The notes: generated by a model not told the origin, from the letters alone. A DNA stretch of 5,540 bases from an uncultured Erysipelotrichaceae bacterium (GCA_902768065.1 CACXJP010000077.1:1-5540); one strand, 5' to 3'. Shown: positions 1-5,540, counted from the first letter of the stretch. Made by a program: numbers and translations.

Positions 1-1134
1 TAAATGTGAAAACTTATTATATTTAGTAGATATACCTGTTACCTTCATTGTAAACATTGCAATAAAGAAAACAACCAAATCATCTATTAAAAAGAAGAAT
101 ATATAAACAAGTGTATACATAAATTTCATAAATTCACTTGTTTTATTTAAAACCAATAATTCAGAAAAAACAATTGGAAGTCCCGCAGAACAAGCAAGTT
201 CAACCAAATTAACAGAAATAGCTAAACCAATTACTCCAACCAAAGCTAAAATGAAGTTTTTTTCATGGGTAAATTTCTTTATCTTTGTAAATATTTTTTT
301 CCTCTTTTTCTCATCAACAACTTGACATCCACTTTCTTTTCTTTCTTTATAAAAACTTCTTAAGTTTATTATTCCACCAATTAAAGCTATTATAGCAATA
401 ATATTCCTAATCCAAATAACCGAAGTCATCTTAACAGCAATACTAATCCAAGAAAGCATAATAACCATATAAACCAAAGCAGACGTAATTAAAAAGCTAA
501 GTCCTAAAATCCACATTCTTTTTCTATCTTTCATCCCAATAAGTACACTTATTAAAAATAAAAGTATCCACATTGCACAAGGATTAAATCCATCAATTAA
601 CCCAATTAATGCTGCCGCAGTAATCAAAGACATTTTCTTTAGATTTACTTTTCCAAAAACACCAGTGTCAAAACTCATATTTTTATCAGTTTCTTTTTCT
701 TGCTTAGAAAAATTATCAACCGGTTTTCCTTCATAAGAACCATCTTTTATTTGAGCAACTATATCTTCATAATCATTTTTTTGATAATACTCTATTGCTC
801 TTTCAATAGTTGACCCAGTAGAAGTACCAAATCCTGTAATCACAGTACTTCCAATTACATTTGTTGGAACACCTCTAGTTGATAATTCAAAAGTATCTTG
901 TACTTTACTTAATAATTCACTATTTTCTTCATTATACCAAACTTCATATTTAACAATCTTTAAATTCTTATACTTCTTTTCAACATCTTTAAGATATTTA
1001 ATTTCCTCTTTACAATGAGGACAACCATCACCATGAAATAAATATAAAGTAACTTCATTATCTTTAGCAAATACACGTGATGGTATTATTATCAAAAAGA
1101 GTATAATCAACAAACAATTAATTATTTTCTTCAT
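1..1134 (-). CDS. Thioredoxin-like/CcdA-like fused membrane thiol-redox protein (3' end cut by window edge)
   Basis: Frame read by eye from ATG at 1134; it stays open for 378 residues to the left window edge, so the C-terminus is missing. Residues 1-23 look like a signal peptide (Lys-Lys start, hydrophobic core, VFA before Lys24). Residues ~27-120 resemble a thioredoxin/glutaredoxin fold, with CPHC at 38-41 and a probable cis-proline at 90 (RGVPT). From ~169 on there are about five hydrophobic segments (169-200, 207-234, 239-258, 294-327, 338-367). FNPC (Cys186) and LACSAGLP (Cys315) fit the paired intramembrane cysteines of the CcdA/DsbD family. A Lys/Arg-rich loop (259-293) is probably cytoplasmic. 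Known for the family: electrons pass from cytosolic thioredoxin through the membrane cysteines to an external dithiol domain. Inferred here: the CPHC domain is the external acceptor. Its final partner (cytochrome c maturation, disulfide reduction or other) is not visible. The start overlaps the previous gene by 17 bases; GGTG at 1141-1144 is a plausible ribosome site. Confidence 0.85.
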   Translation of the reverse strand, partial: MKKIINCLLIILFLIIIPSRVFAKDNEVTLYLFHGDGCPHCKEEIKYLKDVEKKYKNLKIVKYEVWYNEENSELLSKVQDTFELSTRGVPTNVIGSTVITGFGTSTGSTIERAIEYYQKNDYEDIVAQIKDGSYEGKPVDNFSKQEKETDKNMSFDTGVFGKVNLKKMSLITAAALIGLIDGFNPCAMWILLFLISVLIGMKDRKRMWILGLSFLITSALVYMVIMLSWISIAVKMTSVIWIRNIIAIIALIGGIINLRSFYKERKESGCQVVDEKKRKKIFTKIKKFTHEKNFILALVGVIGLAISVNLVELACSAGLPIVFSELLVLNKTSEFMKFMYTLVYIFFFLIDDLVVFFIAMFTMKVTGISTKYNKFSHL

Positions 1135-1396
1135 CTAAAACACCAACATTCTTAAATTTATTTTCTAATTCCTCATAACTAAATTCTCCAGTAAATCTAT
1201 CAATTTCTTTATCTCCATCAAGAATAATAAATACTGGAAGCTTATCTCCTGGATTATACTTTTTAGCTTCATCTTCATCCATATCTAAATCAAGTTCTGT
1301 ATAATCGAAAGAATAATTCTTAAGTAATTTATTCCACACCTTATTCATAACAAGACAGCCACCACACCAAATAGCCCCTATTTTTACTACTCTCAT
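1118..1396 (-). CDS. Small cytoplasmic thioredoxin-like protein
   Basis: A 92-residue protein with the redox motif WCGGC at residues 10-14 and a probable cis-proline at 54 (KLPVF), the two hallmarks of the thioredoxin fold. It is shorter than classical thioredoxin (about 105 residues): the sequence starts directly at the strand before the active site, so the usual first strand and helix seem absent. The motif has Gly in place of the Pro of WCGPC, so its redox potential may differ from that of housekeeping thioredoxin. No signal peptide or membrane segment is visible, which places it in the cytoplasm. The ATG directly follows the desulfurase stop with no gap and has a strong site, AAGGGGTGA, four bases upstream. 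Its 3' end overlaps the start of the membrane redox protein. Inferred role: donor of electrons to that membrane protein, or reductant of persulfide on the desulfurase. Family assignment is firm; partner is not shown. Confidence 0.87.
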   Translation of the reverse strand: MRVVKIGAIWCGGCLVMNKVWNKLLKNYSFDYTELDLDMDEDEAKKYNPGDKLPVFIILDGDKEIDRFTGEFSYEELENKFKNVGVLDEENN

Positions 1397-2521
1397 CTAA
1401 TCACCCCTTATATTCAAATCAATTATTAATCTAGAAAAGACATCTATAAAATCATCTATTTCTTCATATGTTGTTTTGTAAGATAAGCTAACTCTTATGC
1501 TATGACTTGCCCTTTCTTTACTATGTGTAACAGCATATACAGCTCTTGAATAGTCACCAGTAGAACAAGCTGTTTGTGTTGATATATATATTTCATATTC
1601 TTCTAACGCATGTTGCATTGTTTCTGGTTTTATACCCTTAATACTTAAATTCACAACTTGAGGAACACAATACTTATTACTATTTATAGATACATCTAAT
1701 TTAGATAATTTATCAATAAAATAACTATTAAGTTCATGAATATAGTTATCCTTCTTTTCAAAATCTTCATACACCAATCTTAATGCCTTAGCAAAAGAAG
1801 CAATCAAAGGTGTAGCCGGTGTACCACTTCTAAATATTGTAGTAGATTTTCCTCCATGAATCAAAGGATCTATAATCAAACCATCTCTTTTATATAAAGC
1901 TCCACAGCCCTTCATTCCAAAGAATTTCTGACAAGACATTGAAGCTAAGTCAACAACACTCAAATCAATTTTTTCTTTTCCAATACTTTGTGTAACATCA
2001 CTATGAAAAATAGTTCTAGGATTTTTACTAATAACTTTTCTAATCTTTTTTAAATCCTGTCTAATACCAACCTCACTATTTACTGAAGCAATAGAAACAA
2101 GTACAGTATCATCCCTAATTAAATTATTTAAATCATCAAGATCTACTAAACCATTCTCATCAAGTTTTACAAAATCAACCTCATATCCTTTACTTTGTAA
2201 ATAATTAAGAGGCGCAATAATAGAAGAATGTTCTAATTCCGTAGTAATAATATGTTTCCCTCTATTACTATATTTAGAAACAACTCCTTTTATTGCCATA
2301 TTATTAGCTTCACTTGCACCACTAGTATAAATAATTTCACTTGGTTTTACTTTTAATATTTTTGCAATTTGATTTGTAGAAGCATCAATTAATTTTTTAG
2401 CTTCTAATCCAAGTTTATGTAAAGAATTAGGATTACCTATAAATTCTTTGCACACTTTACTATAAGTATCGATAACCTCTTCATCTACCGGAGTAGTAGC
2501 ACTATAATCTAAATAAATCAT
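1397..2521 (-). CDS. Cysteine desulfurase, NifS/IscS family (class V aminotransferase fold)
   Basis: Pyridoxal-phosphate enzyme that takes sulfur from L-cysteine, giving alanine and an enzyme persulfide used for Fe-S clusters, tRNA thiolation or cofactors. The 374 residues match the usual family size. Visible landmarks: N-terminal YLDYSATTP (3-11), TSGASEANN (66-74), cofactor-stacking His98 in ELEHSS, HSDVTQS (173-179) with Asp175 and Gln178, Schiff-base Lys199 in SCQKFFGMKG, RSGTP (231-235), catalytic Cys319 in STQTACSTG, and Arg343 in SIRVS. The residue before Lys199 is Gln instead of the usual His. The STQTACS loop recalls the Firmicute NifS-like enzymes that serve dedicated acceptors, such as NifZ with ThiI, but no acceptor gene is present here, so no symbol is given. 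I chose ATG 2521, which follows GGTGA by five bases and opens at the conserved MIYLDYSATTP. A TTG four codons upstream falls on this ribosome site. It is first in a tight three-gene operon. Confidence 0.93.
   Translation of the reverse strand: MIYLDYSATTPVDEEVIDTYSKVCKEFIGNPNSLHKLGLEAKKLIDASTNQIAKILKVKPSEIIYTSGASEANNMAIKGVVSKYSNRGKHIITTELEHSSIIAPLNYLQSKGYEVDFVKLDENGLVDLDDLNNLIRDDTVLVSIASVNSEVGIRQDLKKIRKVISKNPRTIFHSDVTQSIGKEKIDLSVVDLASMSCQKFFGMKGCGALYKRDGLIIDPLIHGGKSTTIFRSGTPATPLIASFAKALRLVYEDFEKKDNYIHELNSYFIDKLSKLDVSINSNKYCVPQVVNLSIKGIKPETMQHALEEYEIYISTQTACSTGDYSRAVYAVTHSKERASHSIRVSLSYKTTYEEIDDFIDVFSRLIIDLNIRGD
1401..1409 (-). promoter_or_regulatory. Shine-Dalgarno site of the thioredoxin-like gene, inside the desulfurase coding end
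   Basis: AAGGGGTGA ends four bases before ATG 1396 and nearly matches the full anti-Shine-Dalgarno complement (AAGGAGGTGA). The same bases encode the final Arg-Gly-Asp of the desulfurase, whose TAG stop touches the next ATG. Seen directly; translational coupling is inferred. Confidence 0.75.
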
Positions 2522-2526
2522 TTTAA

Positions 2527-2531
2527 TCACC
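2527..2531 (-). promoter_or_regulatory. Ribosome binding site that fixes the desulfurase start
   Basis: GGTGA lies five bases upstream of ATG 2521. It matches the 3' part of the AGGAGGTGA consensus and is very like the site used by the next gene (GGTGATTA before the ATG in both). It argues against the TTG at 2533, whose codon shares bases with this site. Confidence 0.65.
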
Positions 2532-2537
2532 AAAATA

Positions 2538-2566
2538 ATTATATATAATTATCAAGTACATTTCAA
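2538..2566 (-). promoter_or_regulatory. Candidate sigma-A promoter of the desulfurase operon
   Basis: On the minus strand TTGAAA (2566-2561) and a perfect TATAAT (2543-2538) are separated by exactly 17 bases, the ideal sigma-70/sigma-A spacing. The -35 box lies in the T-rich tail of the preceding terminator. Initiation about seven bases after the -10 box would fall near 2531, leaving a leader of only about ten bases that begins at the Shine-Dalgarno site. Such AT-rich DNA produces -10 look-alikes often, but both boxes, the spacing and the position after a terminator agree. Confidence 0.6.
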
Positions 2567-2596
2567 ATAAAATAGAAGTTGAATTACTCAACTTCT
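2566..2596 (-). terminator. Rho-independent terminator after the phosphatase gene
   Basis: The sequences at 2574-2582 and 2588-2596 are perfect inverted repeats (9-bp stem, arm AGAAGTTGA, 5-base loop). On the minus strand the hairpin starts three bases after the phosphatase TAA stop and is followed by ATTTTATTT. The stem is AT-rich and the T tract is interrupted, so termination may be partial, with some read-through into the desulfurase operon. Confidence 0.75.
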
Positions 2597-2599
2597 GGT

Positions 2600-3388
2600 T
2601 TAGTTATTATTTTTAACATATTTTTTTACATATTCTAAAACTTCATCATGAGATATTCCATTACTTATAATTGCTCCATTAATATCTACATCATATCTTT
2701 GACTATTTCCATAGAAATCTGTTACTTTACCACCAGCTTCTTCAACTATTAAAGATGAAGCTGCTATATCACAATTACCATGAGAAGTTCCAGGAAATAA
2801 ATCACAACTAAATTTACCACTTGCAATTGCCATACAACTTCTAGCAACACTTCCAATATTAGAAACTCTAGCTTTAGGAAGCATATCATGAGCTATTTCC
2901 ATTGTATCAGCTAACGCTCTACTCCATATTTCAAAATTAACTCTGTATCCTAAATCCCCTAATTTTTTATCATTAACATGTATTTGTTCTCGATTGCAAA
3001 AAGCCCCTTCACCTCTAATTGCAGTGTACATATTATCTAAGAATGGATCATAAACAACCCCAACTTGAACAATACCATCAACAACCAAAGCTAGTGAAAA
3101 AACACATACCGGAATAGAATCAGTAAACATACCTGTTCCATCTACAGGATCACAAACCCAAACATAGTCAGAAGTATTTGAACTAACCTCTTCCTCCCCA
3201 ATAACAGAATGATTTGGATACTTTTCCATAACTTTCTCAATCAAATAATGATTAATCTTTTTATCAACCTCTGTTACTGGAGTTCTATCATCTTTAAATT
3301 GTATATTTTCTATTGAACTAAATTTATCAGTTATTTCTTTTCCAGCATATTTTGCAATACTAATTGCAAATTCTAAATACTCATCCAT
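2600..3388 (-). CDS. Inositol-monophosphatase-family sugar/nucleotide phosphatase
   Basis: A 262-residue protein of normal family length (about 250-280). The metal-binding signature is complete: IGEE (Glu65), DPVDGT (80-85, Asp80 and Asp83), and Asp207 in CDIAAS, followed by the conserved LIVEEAGG (213-220). Known for the family: Mg-dependent hydrolysis of a phosphate monoester. Members act on inositol phosphate, histidinol phosphate, fructose bisphosphate or 3'-phosphoadenosine nucleotides. Substrate cannot be assigned here: the usual T-x-N-F after DPxDG reads TGMF, the following His-Gly is Asp-Ser (FTDSIP), and the usual Trp before Asp207 is Cys206. No signal peptide or membrane segment, so cytoplasmic. 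ATG 3388 has a textbook AGGAGG at 3394-3399, five bases away. It is the last gene of a three-gene unit, 23 bases after the 88-aa gene, and is closed by a hairpin terminator. Confidence 0.9.
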   Translation of the reverse strand: MDEYLEFAISIAKYAGKEITDKFSSIENIQFKDDRTPVTEVDKKINHYLIEKVMEKYPNHSVIGEEEVSSNTSDYVWVCDPVDGTGMFTDSIPVCVFSLALVVDGIVQVGVVYDPFLDNMYTAIRGEGAFCNREQIHVNDKKLGDLGYRVNFEIWSRALADTMEIAHDMLPKARVSNIGSVARSCMAIASGKFSCDLFPGTSHGNCDIAASSLIVEEAGGKVTDFYGNSQRYDVDINGAIISNGISHDEVLEYVKKYVKNNN

Positions 3389-3411
3389 ATTAACCTCCTA
3401 AAAAGCACTAA

Positions 3412-3678
3412 TCATTTATTAGTGTTTTGATAATAATCTCGTTCCGAAATACTTTGTGATATCAAATCTAAATCTTCATCAACAATATCCATATCATTAA
3501 GTATCTCCTCAACCTCAAATAATATTTCTTTTAAACTATTACATTTCAAATAATCTATCTTATATCTATTAAGAACCTCAATTTCTTTATTAGTAAGCAT
3601 CAAATTATTTCCAACAGTGTTTATTTTATTAGAATCAAAATCTAAGTTAGATACTAAACTATCAATATCATATTCCAT
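3412..3678 (-). CDS. Small acidic protein of unknown function
   Basis: I do not recognise this 88-residue protein. It is rich in Asp and Glu and should be strongly acidic. Residues ~29-75 look largely helical (charged and leucine-rich, with LKEILFEVEEILNDMD at 48-63), and there is one Cys at 46. No signal peptide, membrane span or catalytic motif is visible, so a small cytoplasmic, perhaps protein-binding, protein is the best description. Its ATG lies one base after the TAA of the 174-aa gene. No good Shine-Dalgarno sits close by (only AAGGG at a long distance), which suggests coupled translation from the upstream gene. It ends in TGA 23 bases before the phosphatase start. The tight fit between two clear genes and absence of a competing frame support a real gene. 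Function unknown. Confidence 0.65.
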   Translation of the reverse strand: MEYDIDSLVSNLDFDSNKINTVGNNLMLTNKEIEVLNRYKIDYLKCNSLKEILFEVEEILNDMDIVDEDLDLISQSISERDYYQNTNK

Positions 3679-3679
3679 A

Positions 3680-4204
3680 TTATTTACAAGTATAACCCTT
3701 ATTCTTTAGTCTCTTCATTAATTCACCATCAGTATAATTATCACCAACTGATAATGCAATTACTGAACTACTTTTAGTATTAGTATCAATTATTACCTCA
3801 ATCTTTCCACCATTATCAACAAAATTAATATTACCTAATAAAACCAATTCATTCTTAGAAACCTTAATTTCAATAATGATTCTATCATCCATAACATTAT
3901 AGGTAACTTTATCTCCTAAATAATCCAATGTATTCTCAATAGCGTTTTTTATCTCTTCAATAGAATCAATATTATTTTCATATCTATCAGCAAAATAAAT
4001 AGTCTTAGTAATTTTCATACTATTAATCTTCTTACCATCAGTAGTAGATTCAACGACTTCTTTAACAGTAACGCCTCCATCATAACTCATACTCTTTTGG
4101 CAAGAAACCTTTGATTGTTTTAAATTCATAAACAAATAAACAATAATCACAATAAATATTAAAGTTATAATTATTGGTAAAGTTTTACTTCTCCTAGTAT
4201 CCAT
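3680..4204 (-). CDS. Single-pass membrane-anchored protein of unknown function
   Basis: The 174 residues contain a positively charged start (Arg4, Arg5, Lys7), one hydrophobic segment at ~8-27, then about 145 hydrophilic residues with alternating strand-like stretches (for example 102-115 and 134-152). By the positive-inside rule the N-terminus should be cytoplasmic and the rest extracytoplasmic. There are only two cysteines, Cys35 just past the membrane and Cys173 next to last, a spacing that would allow a disulfide tying the ends of the outer domain together (inference). Cys35 lies too far past the hydrophobic core, in KVSC, to be a convincing lipobox. ATG 4204 follows GAGGTGA by four bases. 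It is first in the unit with the 88-aa protein and the phosphatase. I recognise no family; function unknown. Confidence 0.78.
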   Translation of the reverse strand: MDTRRSKTLPIIITLIFIVIIVYLFMNLKQSKVSCQKSMSYDGGVTVKEVVESTTDGKKINSMKITKTIYFADRYENNIDSIEEIKNAIENTLDYLGDKVTYNVMDDRIIIEIKVSKNELVLLGNINFVDNGGKIEVIIDTNTKSSSVIALSVGDNYTDGELMKRLKNKGYTCK

Positions 4205-4221
4205 AATTTCACCTCAATCTT

Positions 4222-4250
4222 ATAATAACACAAATAAAAAGACAGTTCAA
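4222..4250 (-). promoter_or_regulatory. Candidate promoter for the 174-aa/88-aa/phosphatase unit
   Basis: On the minus strand TTGAAC (4250-4245) and TATTAT (4227-4222) are 17 bases apart. The -35 box lies in the loop and adjoining stem of the phosphoketolase terminator. Predicted initiation near 4215 would leave about an 11-base leader starting at the GAGGTGA ribosome site. The -35 match is weak (4 of 6), so this is a tentative call. Confidence 0.4.
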
Positions 4251-4260
4251 ACTGTCTTTT
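4232..4260 (-). terminator. Rho-independent terminator after the phosphoketolase gene
   Basis: Positions 4237-4246 and 4251-4260 are perfect inverted repeats (10 bp, core GACAGT/ACTGTC, 4-base loop). On the minus strand the hairpin starts five bases after the phosphoketolase TAA and runs into TTTTTATTT. An A-run on one arm pairs with the T-run on the other, so the structure is nearly symmetrical, but no converging gene would use it on the plus strand. Confidence 0.8.
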
Positions 4261-4265
4261 AAAAA

Positions 4266-5540
4266 TTATTTAGAATTCCATTTCCAATCTCTAATATATG
4301 GCATATCCTCACCATATTCAGCAATATATTTTTTATGTTTATCTAACATATCATAACACCAATCTATTAAAACCTTACTAGATTTTGCATATCTTGGTAT
4401 TTCTCTTAAAATTGCAATTACTAAATGAAATCTATCTATTTCATTTTGAACTCTTATATCAAATGTTGTAGTAATTGTTCCTTCTTCTTTATATCCATGT
4501 ACATGTAAATTTCTGTTAGCTCTCTTGTATGTTAACTGATGTATCAAAGATGGATATCCATGGAAGTTGAAGATAATTGGTTTGTTTTTAGTAAATATTG
4601 AATCATATTCATCGTCACTCATTCCATGAGGATGAGTATCAGGAGATTGTAATTTCATCAAATCAACAACATTAACAACTCTAATTCTAATTCCCTTAAC
4701 ACTTTGTCTTAGAATATCAACAGCAGCTAATACTTCCAAAGTAGGTGTTTCTCCACAACAGGCAAGAACAACATCTGGATTACCCTCATCATTAGATGCA
4801 AAATTCCAAACACCCAATCCTTTTGTACAATGAGCCTTAGCTTGAGCTCTAGTTAACCACTGAGGTCTAGGATGCTTAGATGCAACAATGACATTAACAT
4901 AATTCTTACTTCTAATACAATGATCAAAACATGAAAGTAAACAATTAGTATCAGGAGGTAAATACATTCTTACAACATCAGCTTTTTTTGTAACTAAATG
5001 ATTTAAGAAACCTGGATCTTGATGTGTATATCCATTATGATCTTGTTGGAAAACATGACTAACTAATAAGAAGTTTAATGAAGCAATTGGTGCTCTCCAA
5101 GAAATTTGATTACAAACCTTTAACCATTTTGCATGTTGACTAGCCATTGAATCAACAATTCTAACAAAAGCCTCATAACTATGAATAAATCCATGCCTTC
5201 CAGTTAAAATATATCCTTCAAGCATACCTTCACATAAGTGTTCAGATAAGTATGAATCCATTACCCTACCAGTTGGAGATAAAAACTCATCATTAGATAA
5301 CAACTTATAATTCCAAGTTCTTTTTTCTACTTCAAATATATGATTAAATCTATTAGATAATGCCTCATCAGGCCCAAATAATCTAAAATTGGCATTACTA
5401 TCATTTAACATAAAAATATCTCTTACAAATTTACCTAACTCCATAGTATCCTGCTTAATAATACTTCCTGGCTTTTTTATATCAAGACAATAATCTTCCC
5501 AATTTGGAACTTTCAATTCCTTTAATAATAATCCTCCATT
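4266..5540 (-). CDS. xfp: Phosphoketolase (Xfp/Xpk), C-terminal half, 5' end cut by window edge
   Basis: Thiamine-diphosphate enzyme that splits xylulose 5-phosphate, and in many members fructose 6-phosphate, with inorganic phosphate to give acetyl phosphate plus glyceraldehyde 3-phosphate or erythrose 4-phosphate; cytoplasmic, central to heterolactic or bifid-type fermentation. The frame runs off the right edge, leaving 424 residues out of roughly 800. Family blocks are seen in order (fragment numbering): NGGLLLKEL (1-9), FGPDEALSNR (55-64), FLSPTGRVM (86-94), TGRHGFIHSYEAF (113-125), SMASQHAKWL (131-140), QQDHNGYTHQDPG (165-177), FHGYPSLIHQL (326-336), EEGTITTTFD (352-361) and NEIDRFHL (366-373). 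The visible part should be the pyrimidine-binding and C-terminal domains; the pyrophosphate-binding N-terminal domain is outside. TTG 5516 is internal, not a start, since conserved sequence continues upstream. TAA is followed by a terminator. C5 versus dual C5/C6 substrate use cannot be told from this half. Confidence 0.96.
   Translation of the reverse strand, partial: NGGLLLKELKVPNWEDYCLDIKKPGSIIKQDTMELGKFVRDIFMLNDSNANFRLFGPDEALSNRFNHIFEVEKRTWNYKLLSNDEFLSPTGRVMDSYLSEHLCEGMLEGYILTGRHGFIHSYEAFVRIVDSMASQHAKWLKVCNQISWRAPIASLNFLLVSHVFQQDHNGYTHQDPGFLNHLVTKKADVVRMYLPPDTNCLLSCFDHCIRSKNYVNVIVASKHPRPQWLTRAQAKAHCTKGLGVWNFASNDEGNPDVVLACCGETPTLEVLAAVDILRQSVKGIRIRVVNVVDLMKLQSPDTHPHGMSDDEYDSIFTKNKPIIFNFHGYPSLIHQLTYKRANRNLHVHGYKEEGTITTTFDIRVQNEIDRFHLVIAILREIPRYAKSSKVLIDWCYDMLDKHKKYIAEYGEDMPYIRDWKWNSK

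Noticed and set aside
1400..1408. C-terminal Arg-Gly-Asp of the desulfurase as an integrin-binding motif
   Set aside because: The enzyme is cytoplasmic, and those codons are explained by the need to encode the next gene's ribosome site.
4098..4110. Lipoprotein lipobox at Cys35 of the 174-aa protein (KVSC)
   Set aside because: The Cys is about eight polar or charged residues past the hydrophobic core and Lys occupies the position where a lipobox has Leu, so lipidation is unlikely.
4237..4260. Inverted repeat as an operator or mobile-element end
   Set aside because: It sits five bases after a stop codon and runs into a T-rich tract on the transcribed strand, with no transposase or second copy nearby; a terminator explains it.
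4266..5516. Phosphoketolase fragment starting as a complete 416-aa protein at TTG 5516
   Set aside because: The TTG is an internal Leu codon. The frame stays open to 5540 with the conserved NGGLLLKEL block, and the N-terminal half of the family is missing, so the gene is cut by the window edge.
1..5540. tRNA, rRNA, riboswitch, CRISPR, insertion sequence or plus-strand genes
   Set aside because: Genes on the minus strand fill the window, the longest gap is 78 bases and is explained by a terminator and promoter, and I saw no repeat array, RNA-gene signature or credible plus-strand coding frame.

Overview
This window looks like chromosome from a low-GC, Gram-positive-type (Bacillota or Mycoplasmatota-like) fermentative bacterium. 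The DNA is very AT-rich, genes are tightly packed, Shine-Dalgarno sites are of the AGGAGG/GGTGA type, and a phosphoketolase is present. UGA appears to act as a stop codon (end of the 88-aa gene at 3412-3414) and tryptophans I checked are UGG, so the standard bacterial code fits better than the Mycoplasma code. Nothing points to phage, plasmid or insertion-sequence DNA. Species cannot be named from this window.

Every gene lies on the minus strand, so transcription runs from high to low coordinates. They fall into three apparent transcription units. (1) 5540-4266: the C-terminal half of a phosphoketolase, cut by the right window edge and ended by a hairpin terminator at about 4232-4260. (2) 4204-2600: a 174-aa single-pass membrane-anchored protein of unknown function, an 88-aa acidic protein of unknown function, and an inositol-monophosphatase-family phosphatase, ended by a hairpin terminator at 2574-2596. 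(3) 2521-1: a cysteine desulfurase (NifS/IscS family), a small cytoplasmic thioredoxin-like protein (WCGGC), and a membrane protein joining an exported thioredoxin-like domain (CPHC) to a CcdA/DsbD-type transmembrane core, cut by the left window edge. No gene-free stretch exceeds 80 bases.

The third unit is the most interesting. Its genes abut or overlap, so they are probably translated together. The two thioredoxin-like modules and the paired intramembrane cysteines look like a complete chain carrying electrons from the cytoplasm to the outside of the membrane, here transcribed behind a sulfur-mobilising enzyme. The functional link to the desulfurase is inference. Units 2 and 3 each start with a candidate sigma-A promoter squeezed against, or inside, the preceding terminator, and would give unusually short 5' leaders.
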